Shown here one piece after another: positions 23,824 through 33,407 of a stretch of 64,000 bases of DNA (position 1 is the stretch's first letter; each line of letters begins with the position of its first letter). The position numbers and the translations under genes were made by a program. The notes below the pieces were generated by a model. It was given only the letters and a program-made list of their open reading frames with translations. It ran no database searches and had not been told where the DNA came from. The stretch is taken from positions 124,001-188,000 of the forward strand of contig JAXMGX010000006.1 in the NCBI GenBank assembly GCA_046347045.1, given 5' to 3'. Source of the DNA: ZC4RG30 sp046347045. GTDB lineage: Bacteria > Pseudomonadota > Gammaproteobacteria > Steroidobacterales > Steroidobacteraceae.

Positions 23824-25317
23824 GTGACTGTATCGCTGCCGGAGCCGATCGCTGCGAAGAGGGTTCCACCAGACCCTGAGGGGACCGCGGCCTTCATGAG
23901 CCGCATTGGATACACGCTGGAAGAGGCGCTATCCGACATCATCGACAATTCTATCGACGCGACAGCCGGTGTAATTCTCGTCCGATTTGTTCGCGGCGCA
24001 GACCGGATCAATCAAATTCTGATTATCGATGATGGGCGTGGAATGCTCCCTGAAGAGCTTCAAGCGGCTATGCAATATGGGGTCAGACAGGCTCACGGAA
24101 AAGGAGATCTTGGAAAGTATGGTATTGGACTCAAGGCAGCTGCCTTCAGCCAATGCAAATCGCTATCGGTTCTCAGCCGAAAGGACGGCCAGTCCTCGGG
24201 TCGTCGATGGACGTCCGAATCCATAAAGGATGACTGGAGGTTGGAGGAACTCGATCCCGAACAGGCGAAGCGGTTTCTGAATCTGAACTGGAAACCCGTC
24301 ACCCTCGAGAAGAAGGGAACCATCGTAATTCTCAACAAGCTCGACTCTCTGCCGTCAGCAATAAGCGAGTTCACAAAGAATCTTCAGAAAATGATTTTGG
24401 ATCTCAGCATAGATTTCGGGCTGAGGTTTCACAAATTCCTTGAGTCTGGCTCCATCAGGATAGTCATCGATTCGACATCGGCAATTGATCAGCTTCCGGA
24501 CACCCAGATTGAGGTTGAGCCACTCGACCCATTCGGGTACTCGAGTTCCGGTAAATCCGGGTATCCGGCCAACTTTGAATTGAACATTGCAGGAATGTCG
24601 CTGAAGGCGGCTGCACACATCTGGCCTGCAAAGTCCCGAGACCCGAACTACAAACTAGGCAGTGGGCGTGTTGCCGAACGGCAGGGCTTCTACTTCTACA
24701 GAAACAAGCGGCTCATTAAGGCTGGAGGTTGGCACAACCTTCAGGGCGATACCGAACCGCACTCAAGCCTTGCAAGAGTGCTTATCGAAATGCCACCGGA
24801 GCTCGACTCCGTATTCCGCCTATCCGTACAGAAGAACACCTTCAATGTTCCTCCCGAATTCATTGATGCCGTCCGATCATCCAAGGCGGGAAACACTCCA
24901 TTTGGCGATTACTTAAAAGCCGCTCAGGACGTCTATAGAAACGCTCCGGACGAGGAGCACGTCTTCCACTACCCTAAGTCTGGCATTCCTGCGGCACTTT
25001 CTCGCAGGCTCGAGAAGCTGCTGGAGCCTGATGAAGGGAAGCACAATTCGACGCCTGTGGAATTCGAATGGAAACCACTTGATGAAGATAAAGTGCTGAG
25101 CTACGACGCGTCCACAAAGACAATAACGCTCAACAGGAAATTCAGGGACGCAATAACCGGAGGAAAGAATTCCGGTGCAGACGCTCCGCTATTCAAGGCT
25201 CTAGTGTTTCTCTCGCTTCGAGACGTGTTTGCGGGAGACAAGATGACCAAGAAGACCAAGGATAAAGTCGAGGTGCTAAACCGGGTGCTCGCGGAATCGC
25301 TCAAATGGCAGGATTGA
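23824..25317 (+). CDS. GHKL ATPase (MutL/MORC-like) of a Z1-type restriction system
   Basis: 497 residues from a GTG at 23824 behind AGGGAG. N-terminal Bergerat fold: ALSDIIDNSIDA (35-46), DDGRGM (69-74) and LGKYGIGLKAAAF (96-108). The remainder is consistent with an S5-like transducer and an uncharacterised C-terminal region. Iyer, Abhiman and Aravind (2008) described MutL-type ATPases encoded with a cytosine methylase, a PD-(D/E)XK nuclease and a Z1 helicase as a predicted restriction class related to eukaryotic MORC. This gene occupies that position, 10 bp after vsr and overlapping the next gene by 13 bp. Confidence 0.88.
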   Translation: MTVSLPEPIAAKRVPPDPEGTAAFMSRIGYTLEEALSDIIDNSIDATAGVILVRFVRGADRINQILIIDDGRGMLPEELQAAMQYGVRQAHGKGDLGKYGIGLKAAAFSQCKSLSVLSRKDGQSSGRRWTSESIKDDWRLEELDPEQAKRFLNLNWKPVTLEKKGTIVILNKLDSLPSAISEFTKNLQKMILDLSIDFGLRFHKFLESGSIRIVIDSTSAIDQLPDTQIEVEPLDPFGYSSSGKSGYPANFELNIAGMSLKAAAHIWPAKSRDPNYKLGSGRVAERQGFYFYRNKRLIKAGGWHNLQGDTEPHSSLARVLIEMPPELDSVFRLSVQKNTFNVPPEFIDAVRSSKAGNTPFGDYLKAAQDVYRNAPDEEHVFHYPKSGIPAALSRRLEKLLEPDEGKHNSTPVEFEWKPLDEDKVLSYDASTKTITLNRKFRDAITGGKNSGADAPLFKALVFLSLRDVFAGDKMTKKTKDKVEVLNRVLAESLKWQD

Positions 25318-26315
25318 GCCAACTAGGAATCCCGTCCCTAGAGGAAATTGAAGGGGTTTTTCAAGCTGCAATTCCACGGCGATGGGGATTGGCAACTTCA
25401 CGTCCCCTTACATTCCTGGCGGAGCCAGAGACAGGTTCGATCTGGATCGACTATCCCGCGAATTCGGGTGAATCCCCAGAGATCCCGAATACCCTCGCCC
25501 TAACGACGCGAATAAGGTCGGAAGGAGTCAATAAATACATACAACTCGGAGGCGGCAACGCGGCCCTATTCCGAGAAATTTACTACTTCCTGCTGAGCGT
25601 CATCAGACGGCTCGAAGAGTCAGATGAAGACATTTCCTCCGTAATACAGGAGGAGATGGCGGCGTGGTCGCTCCTTCTCCGTCCACCAACTGCACTGGGC
25701 CGCAACGATCAGATCGGGTTGCTAGGAGAAATGTGGATCCTCTGGCGTCTAATCGGCAATCTCGGGGCCGTCGCTCTCGAATCCTGGACCGGCCCAGTAC
25801 CGGAGCCGCATGACTTTCGCCTTCCTAGTGCTGACGTCGAAGTAAAGACCACCCTTAGCCCAATTCGCGAGCATACCGTAGGGGGTTTGCACCAGCTCAC
25901 TCCCACACCAGGGAGAGGGCTATTTGTTGCATCAGTTCAACTTCAGCCGGCAGGAGCAAGTCAGGGCATCACACTCCCTGCTGCTGTAGAGAAAATGCGG
26001 AGCCGCCTCCGGGATTCACCGGAAGCTGCAGCGAAGCTTGAATATCTGCTTCGTCGCGTGCTCTATCGGGACGCTGACAAGAATCTCTATACAGACGCGT
26101 ACCGATTAAGATCCGTACCTACTCTCTGCAGGGTCGACGGTACATTTCCTCGACTCACGAACGACATGGTCGCAGATGTAATGGCGGAGGGTCCGTATCA
26201 GAGATTGCGCAGAGTTGAGTACAGCATCAACCTGGACGGCCTGGGACATTCGATGAACGCTCAAACGCCGGTTGCCGAGCTTTCACCGCAAGGGGACGGA
26301 GACCTATATGCCTGA
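25305..26315 (+). CDS. PD-(D/E)XK motif protein (DUF4420-like), predicted restriction nuclease
   Basis: 336 residues, overlapping the GHKL gene by 13 bp. It contains a conserved LLGEMWILWRL helix with Glu near 145, then HDFRLPSADVEVKTT (about 168-182), which supplies the D and E-x-K of the nuclease core, followed by a HQLTP strand-turn. This is the DUF4420 pattern found in MutL/Z1 restriction operons. It would be the DNA-cutting subunit acting on unmethylated DNA. The C-terminal third has no recognised motif. Confidence 0.85.
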   Translation: MAGLSQLGIPSLEEIEGVFQAAIPRRWGLATSRPLTFLAEPETGSIWIDYPANSGESPEIPNTLALTTRIRSEGVNKYIQLGGGNAALFREIYYFLLSVIRRLEESDEDISSVIQEEMAAWSLLLRPPTALGRNDQIGLLGEMWILWRLIGNLGAVALESWTGPVPEPHDFRLPSADVEVKTTLSPIREHTVGGLHQLTPTPGRGLFVASVQLQPAGASQGITLPAAVEKMRSRLRDSPEAAAKLEYLLRRVLYRDADKNLYTDAYRLRSVPTLCRVDGTFPRLTNDMVADVMAEGPYQRLRRVEYSINLDGLGHSMNAQTPVAELSPQGDGDLYA

Positions 26316-29229
26316 TCGTGCATCTGTGGCACTTAAGGCTCTGCGGGAGCTCAAAGAACTACTCGGGCGTCCTTCCAGCCTTCCCGATGTACTCTCGGAG
26401 TGGTCACATAAGCAGGATATCTCTCCGGCAATTGAAGTCGAAGAATTGCTCGGGTTCTTTGATCCTTCAAATCCCGCTGTAGGCGTAAGGCAGTACTTTC
26501 ACGGGATGCTTGCAAACTGGGACTACAGACCAGACTTCGAATGGAGTCAGTCGACCAAGCCAAGCTCTAGGGAGAGACGGGCCCTAATATGCAAATTGCT
26601 CGGATTGGCTGAGGGTGATGCAGCCCGGGTCGAAAAGGCTTTTCCGGTCTATCCCCCAATAGACCAGCCGATTCACATAACAGCAGACGATCCCGAGGGA
26701 CCTAAGTGGTACACCCCAGAGCGGCAGCAAGAGTCGACGTTCTATTGGCACGCCTATGAAAGGTATCTGAGGGATTCGAAAGGGTGGGATCCGAAGAATA
26801 TCGCAGTATTGGACGCCACTAGCACACTAGTCGTGTCGGATTTGCGGGACCCTTTTGAAGCACAAGTCAGATCGACACGCGGTCTCGTAGTGGGGTACGT
26901 GCAGTCTGGAAAGACGGCCAACTTCACTGGCGTAATCGCAAAGGCGCTGGACGCAGGATACCGACTGATTATCGTACTAGCTGGCATGCAGAACACGCTT
27001 CGCGATCAGACGCAGAGGCGAATAGACAAGGAGCTTGTCGGCAGAGAGCTTCTGCAGATTACGCAAGAATACTCAGGTGACGATGACTGGGATGAATTCA
27101 ATAGGCACGGAGACATCGCGGATCGTCTAGGGGCCTTTAAGATCGACCGCCTGACCACCAGCGAGAAGGACTTTCGGCACCCGTTCGGTGACACGGCAAG
27201 ACTTGCGTTTCATCGTGTAGATCGCAATCAGCCATTTAATGCCCCTTCGAATCTATCCGGTCATCCTGCGAAGATGATCGTCATCAAGAAGAATAAGACA
27301 CCTCTTGAACACCTTCTTAACGCGCTGACTCAAGCTGAAGCTGCAGGAACGCCGTGGAGTCAAGTGCCGTCCCTCATAGTTGACGACGAGTCGGATCAGG
27401 CATCCCTCGACACCAGCAAGCCGAGTACGACGCGGCGCAGAGAGCGCACCACGATCAACAAGCTTATCGTGAAGATAATGGCCGTTCTAAAGCGCAGCCA
27501 GTATGTGGGCTACACCGCGACGCCGTTTGCGAACGTGTTTGTGGATCCTGACGATGCGGATGACTTGTTCCCATCCGACTACATTCTGCCGCTCCCCAGG
27601 CCGGACGGCTATATGGGGGTCAGGGACTTTTACGATTCAAGGGATGTTCCAAAGAACGTAAACGACAAGAGCACAAACTACGGAAGATACATCCGGCCTG
27701 TAAAGGGACAGGATGACGTGCTGACGAATCTCCCGCAGGCGATAGACGCTTTTGTTCTTTCGGGAGCAGTAAAGCTCTTCAGAGCTGCCGCTGATGGGAA
27801 GAAGTTCAAGCATCACACCATGCTTGTGCACGTGTCTACCAGCGTGGACAACCATTCCGGGCTAAAGAGCCAAGTGGTGTCGATGTTTGAGAGCGCGGCA
27901 TACGCGACGGGTGGGCCTGGCTATGCGCGACTAAAAGCGCTCTGGGAGAAGGATTACTCTCTGGTGTGCGCAACACACGGAGGAGACGGTCGTGCTCCGA
28001 AATCCTTCGACGACATCCGTCTGCACATTGGATCCTGCGTATCAAAGATCGCTGGAAATGGAGCATGCGCGATAGTTCTGAACGGGACTGACCAGGATGA
28101 GGCGCCCGACTTCGATGCCACGAGTGTCTGGAAGATTATCGTTGGCGGCGCAAAGCTTTCGCGCGGATATACCGTTGAAGGTCTGACAATCAGTTACTAC
28201 AGGCGAGTGGCGGGCTCGTCGGACACTCTCATGCAGATGGGTAGATGGTTTGGGTACCGACAGGGGTATCGTGATCTGGTTCGTCTCTATATAGGCACGG
28301 AAGAGCCACGTGGAAATAGCGGAACAATAGATCTGTATGAGGCGTTTCGCGGAGTCTGTGACGACGAGGAAGAGTTCCGAGCCCAGCTGGGACGATATTC
28401 TCGCCTACAAGGCGACCAGCGCCTTACTCCCAAGCAGGTTCCGCCGCTCGTACCAAGTCACCTCTTGCTGCCGACGGCACGCAACAAGATGTATAACGCA
28501 AAAATACTCTTTGTAAATTTCGAGCGTGAGCACAAGCAGAGCACCATTGCGACATCGGACGAAACGTTGCGGAAGTCGAACGCGACTGCCATGGCAAGTC
28601 TTCTGCAGTCGTCTTCTATCAAGAAGGGGCAGATAGAGATATCAGACGGGTCTAAGAACATTAGTTTTCCGGCATTCGCGGGAATAGCGTCCACCTCAGA
28701 TGTTGTGGCGTTTCTAAAGGCGTACAGGCGGTCGAAGAACATCAAGGATGAAGGAGATGACCCCCTGATCAGAGAGTACGTCCAGGGGACCCATGGCAAT
28801 CCGGAAATAGATTCCTGGGCAGTGATAGCCCCGCAGTTCGCCAACGAAGCTGGAGGGACGGGATGGGCCGTCGCCGGAGTCGGTGAGTTTTCTATCCGTG
28901 AGCGAGCCAGAGTGGGTGAAGGTGCGCGCCGGTATAACGTCTTTACCGAGTCAAGGCATGTGACTGCGGCAGAGGTTATAGCGGGATTCAACTCTTCGTC
29001 GTTTAAACCTGCAGGAAGCTTCACTGAGAGCTTGGCAGGTCCTCGGAGGGCGGTAATGTTGTTCTATCCCGTTCTTTCTCCTGAAGAGCGAGATGCTGGC
29101 GAGTACCCTACCATGGGATTCTCGCTGCTTTTCCCGAAGAACAAGATAGAGCGGCGTATTCGCTATGGAGTAAGGCTCGCCTCGAAGCCCGATGATGTCA
29201 CGGTGCCAGCGAATCCTGGTAATCCCTGA
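26308..29229 (+). CDS. Z1-domain superfamily II helicase
   Basis: 973 residues from the ATG at 26308 (8-bp overlap with the nuclease gene). The Z1 endonuclease/helicase region shows Walker A GYVQSGKT (about 197), Walker-B-like VDDESDQAS (about 357), motif III YTATPFANVF (about 401), and motifs V/VI GGAKLSRGYTVEGL and LMQMGRWFGYR (about 612-650). Z1 proteins are the motor of the predicted MutL-type restriction systems. The usual later partner, an AIPR protein, is not present; the next gene is on the opposite strand. The last part (about 750-973) has no recognised fold. Confidence 0.9.
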   Translation: MPDRASVALKALRELKELLGRPSSLPDVLSEWSHKQDISPAIEVEELLGFFDPSNPAVGVRQYFHGMLANWDYRPDFEWSQSTKPSSRERRALICKLLGLAEGDAARVEKAFPVYPPIDQPIHITADDPEGPKWYTPERQQESTFYWHAYERYLRDSKGWDPKNIAVLDATSTLVVSDLRDPFEAQVRSTRGLVVGYVQSGKTANFTGVIAKALDAGYRLIIVLAGMQNTLRDQTQRRIDKELVGRELLQITQEYSGDDDWDEFNRHGDIADRLGAFKIDRLTTSEKDFRHPFGDTARLAFHRVDRNQPFNAPSNLSGHPAKMIVIKKNKTPLEHLLNALTQAEAAGTPWSQVPSLIVDDESDQASLDTSKPSTTRRRERTTINKLIVKIMAVLKRSQYVGYTATPFANVFVDPDDADDLFPSDYILPLPRPDGYMGVRDFYDSRDVPKNVNDKSTNYGRYIRPVKGQDDVLTNLPQAIDAFVLSGAVKLFRAAADGKKFKHHTMLVHVSTSVDNHSGLKSQVVSMFESAAYATGGPGYARLKALWEKDYSLVCATHGGDGRAPKSFDDIRLHIGSCVSKIAGNGACAIVLNGTDQDEAPDFDATSVWKIIVGGAKLSRGYTVEGLTISYYRRVAGSSDTLMQMGRWFGYRQGYRDLVRLYIGTEEPRGNSGTIDLYEAFRGVCDDEEEFRAQLGRYSRLQGDQRLTPKQVPPLVPSHLLLPTARNKMYNAKILFVNFEREHKQSTIATSDETLRKSNATAMASLLQSSSIKKGQIEISDGSKNISFPAFAGIASTSDVVAFLKAYRRSKNIKDEGDDPLIREYVQGTHGNPEIDSWAVIAPQFANEAGGTGWAVAGVGEFSIRERARVGEGARRYNVFTESRHVTAAEVIAGFNSSSFKPAGSFTESLAGPRRAVMLFYPVLSPEERDAGEYPTMGFSLLFPKNKIERRIRYGVRLASKPDDVTVPANPGNP

Positions 29230-29381
29230 CGTTTGTATGTTGGCCTCGCCAGGGTTCAGGTCGCAATCAACCTAAAGTTGCTACCAAGGTACTTCATGAA
29301 TTCGCACTCCTTCGTTGAATACAACGCGCCAGCGACCTTGACAGCTGGTTGACACGCCGCTCGTGATCCGGGGTGCCTTGC

Positions 29382-30680
29382 CTATCGTGCGGAGCGAGAA
29401 CCGAGCCCGAGTGAAGTGAAGATGTAGTCCTCTATGCTCTGTGACTTGCCATGAGCTGCCGCCCGCACGATCGCATGCTCCTCGTCGGTCAGCTCAATGC
29501 GACACGTTGGGTCAAAGTCCATGTGACCGACTAGTGATGTGAACGGGCAGCGAAGGAATTCAAGAATGGCTGCTTCGGCAATCTCAGCAAGCAGGGCCGC
29601 GCGCATGCCTCCGCCCATGGTGGCGACTCCGAACATGAGGTTGCGCTCCAAGCCAAACCGACCGCTGTGAACAGGTGACGACCGGAGCCTGTAAATGCGG
29701 TCCGCAAGTTGCTTTGGAGTCTTGATCCTCTTGCTAGTACTTTCGAAGGCCTCCGAGAAGTTCTTGTGTTCGATCGTCTCCACCAGCTTTGGCCCGGCGA
29801 GCGCGGTAACGGCCTCCGAGAAGCGTTTGCTGACGCGAAGGTGGGAGTAGCGGTGATTCGGCACAGTGAGTGCTTCTATGGCGGCGACATAGAACATGAC
29901 GGCCGCGCCATCAGTTGACTGATGGAGGGCGTGCTCAAAGGCCGTGAGCGCGTTCACAATCCGGGACACCAGTTCCGTGGCCCCCATTGATGCGAATTCG
30001 GCGATCCGACTCCAAACAAGGATGTCATGGACCTTGAGTTCCGAAATGGCAGCATTGACCTCGCTGCCCGCAGGGAACTCTTCGCTTGTCGCAGGTCTTG
30101 CGAATTCCCCGCCCTCTACGATGCTTGCAGTCGTGAAGCTTAGGACGGCTCGGATGACATCTGACTGTCTGCGGGCGAGGTCCGCCGCGCGAGGCCCATG
30201 ACCGGGGCCGACACACCGGAAAGTTGCTTTGATCTTCTGCTGACTGAAGGCAACCATGTCCTTCGGATCGTCGATGGTGAACTCCGTCAAAACGTCTCTG
30301 CCGAGCCGCCACTTACCCCGGAAGCCCCTTGCTTGACCAAGCATTCGCATCATGTTCAGCCCGAACGAAGCATCAAGGGCCTTGCGAGTCGCAAATGAGA
30401 CCTGCCACCACTGCGTCATTCCAATGTCGCCGCGTGCGGCGCGGGTACTCGCATCCCGCAACTTCGCCAAGATGTCCGATGAAACGGGTGCAGAGGTTTC
30501 AACCGAACAGACTTCTGTGGATGGGTCCCGGACAAGCGCGAGTTCTAACCCTCCCTTTGTCTTGAGCGTATGTCTGTCTTGAGACTGACCGTGTTGCTCA
30601 ACGTCGAGCAGAGCGTGGCACCAATCGACAAACCTGAGGAATCCGTCTGGCGTTCCCTTCCCGAGCGAGACGGAATGCAT
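29382..30680 (-). CDS. Putative HEPN-domain (Apea-like) protein
   Basis: 432 residues, tail-to-tail with the Z1 gene, 150 bp apart. The C-terminal half is helical and carries RLRSSPVHSGR (about 330-340), which fits the HEPN catalytic R-x4-H, preceded by a VMFYVAAIEALTV helix as in Apea-like HEPN proteins. HEPN RNases cut RNA in toxin-antitoxin, CRISPR and abortive-infection systems. The N-terminal 230 residues are unrecognised and may sense the trigger. The location beside a restriction system supports a defence role. No antitoxin-like partner is obvious. Confidence 0.55.
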   Translation of the reverse strand: MHSVSLGKGTPDGFLRFVDWCHALLDVEQHGQSQDRHTLKTKGGLELALVRDPSTEVCSVETSAPVSSDILAKLRDASTRAARGDIGMTQWWQVSFATRKALDASFGLNMMRMLGQARGFRGKWRLGRDVLTEFTIDDPKDMVAFSQQKIKATFRCVGPGHGPRAADLARRQSDVIRAVLSFTTASIVEGGEFARPATSEEFPAGSEVNAAISELKVHDILVWSRIAEFASMGATELVSRIVNALTAFEHALHQSTDGAAVMFYVAAIEALTVPNHRYSHLRVSKRFSEAVTALAGPKLVETIEHKNFSEAFESTSKRIKTPKQLADRIYRLRSSPVHSGRFGLERNLMFGVATMGGGMRAALLAEIAEAAILEFLRCPFTSLVGHMDFDPTCRIELTDEEHAIVRAAAHGKSQSIEDYIFTSLGLGSRSAR

Positions 30681-30725
30681 ATCTGGACTACCTCGCTGAG
30701 GGGGATGGGTCTGTGAGAGCGTTCG

Positions 30726-31523
30726 TTACTGAGACGAAGTTGAGTATTCCCAGTGCCACTTGAAAGTCTCTGGTCCGTTGATGTTAGGAACTCCCGCTGC
30801 CCGCGCGATTCTTACCAGTTCCCACTCAAGGCCCACTTGATTGCTTCGGAGCAGCTGAATCTGCGCATCTGTCAATTCAAACGCAAACGAAGTTGTGGCT
30901 TCGGTGCTTAGCTCAGCCACTTTGGCGCGCGCTGTCACTGTGTACCGGCCGGGCTGCCAGAAGAATTCCCCTGTCCAGAAATCGCGGAGCGCATGGCACT
31001 CAGGTGATGCCATAGCATCGGCAAGCCAGCGTTCGGCATCGTTGTTTTGGACGCGACGCACGGCTGCCTGATAGGCCACCAGTCGTTGTTGATATGTCGC
31101 AAGGTGTTCTCGTTCCTGACAGACAACCTTGCGCTCTGCGATCGAGGCGGGGGTGAGCACGATGGCGACGGTGGATTGCGTCCGCTGATGGACGGCGGAC
31201 TCCCCACTAGTGGACTGCGTCATTGCGCCTGTCTCATGAAGCTGAACCGCACGGAATGTCGCGCGCTGCCCTCTCTGGTGGGCCACGTCAAACTCTATGG
31301 CAGCCACCAAAGCATCCTTGTGCTCGGTCCGAAAGGCGAGGGAGGGATTGACGATTGGTCCCAAACCAGTAAACCCGATTTCTATGGTTCCGCCTGGAAT
31401 GATGGTTACGCGCGGTTTAAGGAACAGCCTGATGATGTAGGGCAGCCATGCGAGGGCGCCGACGATCGCCACAACATCAGCCCATCGAAGACCGGACCAG
31501 AAGGTTGGCGGAGAGGGATCCAT
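30726..31523 (-). CDS. Unknown protein with one N-terminal membrane segment
   Basis: 265 residues. A single hydrophobic helix (VVAIVGALAWLPYIIRLFL, about 16-34) is followed by a beta-rich soluble domain with TIIPGGTIEIGFTGLGPIVNPSLAFR, a central charged helix (EREHLATYQQRLVAYQAAVRRV within about 130-160) and a C-terminal beta segment (FWQPGRYTVTARAKV). The layout suggests a membrane-anchored domain on one face of the inner membrane. It is 45 bp upstream of the HEPN-like gene on the same strand and probably forms a two-gene unit with it. No family is recognised. Confidence 0.6.
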   Translation of the reverse strand: MDPSPPTFWSGLRWADVVAIVGALAWLPYIIRLFLKPRVTIIPGGTIEIGFTGLGPIVNPSLAFRTEHKDALVAAIEFDVAHQRGQRATFRAVQLHETGAMTQSTSGESAVHQRTQSTVAIVLTPASIAERKVVCQEREHLATYQQRLVAYQAAVRRVQNNDAERWLADAMASPECHALRDFWTGEFFWQPGRYTVTARAKVAELSTEATTSFAFELTDAQIQLLRSNQVGLEWELVRIARAAGVPNINGPETFKWHWEYSTSSQ

Positions 31524-31844
31524 TCATTGCTCCATGCGTATTCTTATTGCGAGCGATGGACTCTGCGGAAAGATCCTCTCACGTGTGCAGAGCGCTGGCG
31601 TGCTGCGCAGTTCGGCGCGCCGCATTAAGACAGCATTAAGTTTGCGCGCGCTCCTGTGTGGAATCAAGCAGATATCTTCCCGTTGATCCCTGAGCGATCC
31701 TGCTCAAGTTCGTTCGTGCTGCCCGAAAATTGTCCACTGGACGTCGGACGCACTCACTTAGCTGAGAGCGGCATGACGTATTTGTTTTTTGCGAGGCTCA
31801 GATTCCCGTTTCCTCGCCAATCCGCGCCTCTTCGGCATCAGCCG
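31524..31844. other. Intergenic region, no gene seen
   Basis: About 320 bp between two minus-strand genes. It contains a direct repeat GCATTAAG (near 31622 and 31632), AT-richer stretches that could hold the promoter of the 30726-31523 gene, and no convincing coding frame or RNA. Confidence 0.4.
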
Positions 31845-33344
31845 CTAGGTGTCGTTCCAATTCAAAATCCCGGTCCTGTTATGAGCGCATCGGCAGGATT
31901 CAGGGCCAAGAGGGCACGTGCGACGATTGATTACGGGAACAAGCGCTGCTGGCGTTCCTGGTTTCTTCCGCGCATCAAGGAGCTGCGCCTCTGAGGCCAC
32001 ATAGTCAGCGACCTGATCGCGAATTTCGAGCGGGTTCGATTCGGCGAATCGATATACCAATGACCTGGCGGGCCGCGTCAGCTTGCCGAGAAACCAGCTT
32101 GCTATCCTCTTTGGCTCCTGCTGATTCTTCTCCATCGACGACTCGACTTCGGCGGGACTGGTGCCGTCCGGAACGACCCGAAGACCCAGACGATAGGGCG
32201 ACCCTGACGTGCCCCTACCAGCCGACTCTACGTGGGCGTGGGCCGCTTCCCATACGTGCCAGAGCGATTCCGGACAGACCCCAAGCTCCAGCAGCTGTGT
32301 CTGAAACGCTATACGCGCACGCGTCCAAGCGTTGGCGATCGTCAGTGGCCGGAGGACGGCGTACTCTCCCCAAACCAGTCTTAGGATCTGACTGACGCTG
32401 GTTCGAGGGGTCGTATTCAGAAAGAAGTTCGCGACCGCATGGTTGAACCGGGCGAGCTTCCGGTAGTGCGTGTTGAAGGAGACTTTGTGTGATTCTCGGA
32501 GCAGCAGCGCCTGGGATGCGAGGACTGAGGAAACCAGATCCATAGCCCACCGCGGTAGTGGCTGTCGGTTCGAGAAGTCAGTTGATCGAAGCACGGCGGC
32601 CAGATACTCCGGCCAGAATCTCGGCTCGATTTCCGCGTAAGTCTTCCTGACTTTGGGAGGGATGCGCAGGGTGGCGGTCTCTTGCCCGGTCTTGGTCAGG
32701 AGATTGCCCAAGTCCATGTCGCCGCCCTGGCTCTTCAGTGCTCTTTCCGCGAGTCCCTCCACTCCTGGCCGGAGGTATGGTGGGACTTCGATCCACCCGG
32801 CGTCGTTAGGCTTCCAGCACTCTCGAGACGAAGCAATGACCGCCATTGCGGGTCGCAGGGAGTTGCCGCTGTGGGTTGGGCTCCCGACTTCCAGCGCGAA
32901 CAGAGCCAACATCAGTCGGCCGAGAAAGTCGCTCGGATCCGGGTTTTTTTCGCGGACGTTTTCCAGACGGCCGAGGTTCCCGGCGTACTCTGGAAGGCCA
33001 GCCAGATCGACCAGGGCTTCAATGGTCTCCCGCTGAAACCGATGTTTCAGATCCCAGCCTTCCCTGAAGGTGTAGGCAGACGGAATCTGGGCTGAAGCGC
33101 GGCGCTTCGACATAGCTTTTGGTCCGGTGCCGGCATCACTTGGGGCAGTGCTACCAGCGCGGGCAAGGGCGCCCTCCAGCTTCATCCAGTTGGGCATGCC
33201 CGGCCAGTACCTTTCCTTGAGCAGGGCCAAGGCAACAGTGGAAGAGAAGGCCCTCTGCGAGATGGCGAGGCTCTTCAAGTTGCCCAACGTGTACGGCTGT
33301 TTGCCCATCTGCTTGGTGGAGGAAGCACCCGGCAATTCTTTCAA
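31845..33344 (-). CDS. Unknown 499-residue protein of the mobilizable element
   Basis: Likely starts at a TTG (33344) behind GGAG; an ATG at 33308 is the alternative. It is largely helical with no transmembrane segment. Features include a basic region KAMSKRRASAQ (about 76-86), many Trp/Arg residues and a C-terminal Cys cluster RRTCPLGPESCRCAHN (C-x5-C-x-C) that could bind metal. It is divergently transcribed from the AlpA-like regulator and the relaxase, sharing a 60-bp intergenic control region, so it could be a replication, transfer or regulatory protein of the element. No homologous family is recognised. Confidence 0.6.
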   Translation of the reverse strand: MKELPGASSTKQMGKQPYTLGNLKSLAISQRAFSSTVALALLKERYWPGMPNWMKLEGALARAGSTAPSDAGTGPKAMSKRRASAQIPSAYTFREGWDLKHRFQRETIEALVDLAGLPEYAGNLGRLENVREKNPDPSDFLGRLMLALFALEVGSPTHSGNSLRPAMAVIASSRECWKPNDAGWIEVPPYLRPGVEGLAERALKSQGGDMDLGNLLTKTGQETATLRIPPKVRKTYAEIEPRFWPEYLAAVLRSTDFSNRQPLPRWAMDLVSSVLASQALLLRESHKVSFNTHYRKLARFNHAVANFFLNTTPRTSVSQILRLVWGEYAVLRPLTIANAWTRARIAFQTQLLELGVCPESLWHVWEAAHAHVESAGRGTSGSPYRLGLRVVPDGTSPAEVESSMEKNQQEPKRIASWFLGKLTRPARSLVYRFAESNPLEIRDQVADYVASEAQLLDARKKPGTPAALVPVINRRTCPLGPESCRCAHNRTGILNWNDT

Positions 33345-33407
33345 AAGTCTCCTACACCTCGCTTCCGGGAGCCAGCGGTACGTTCCCTTCCATCAGAGGG
33401 AGCTGCC

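Noticed and set aside
29230..29381. An AIPR gene completing the Z1 restriction system
   Set aside because: The gap is too short, and the next gene is on the opposite strand with HEPN-like features rather than AIPR motifs.
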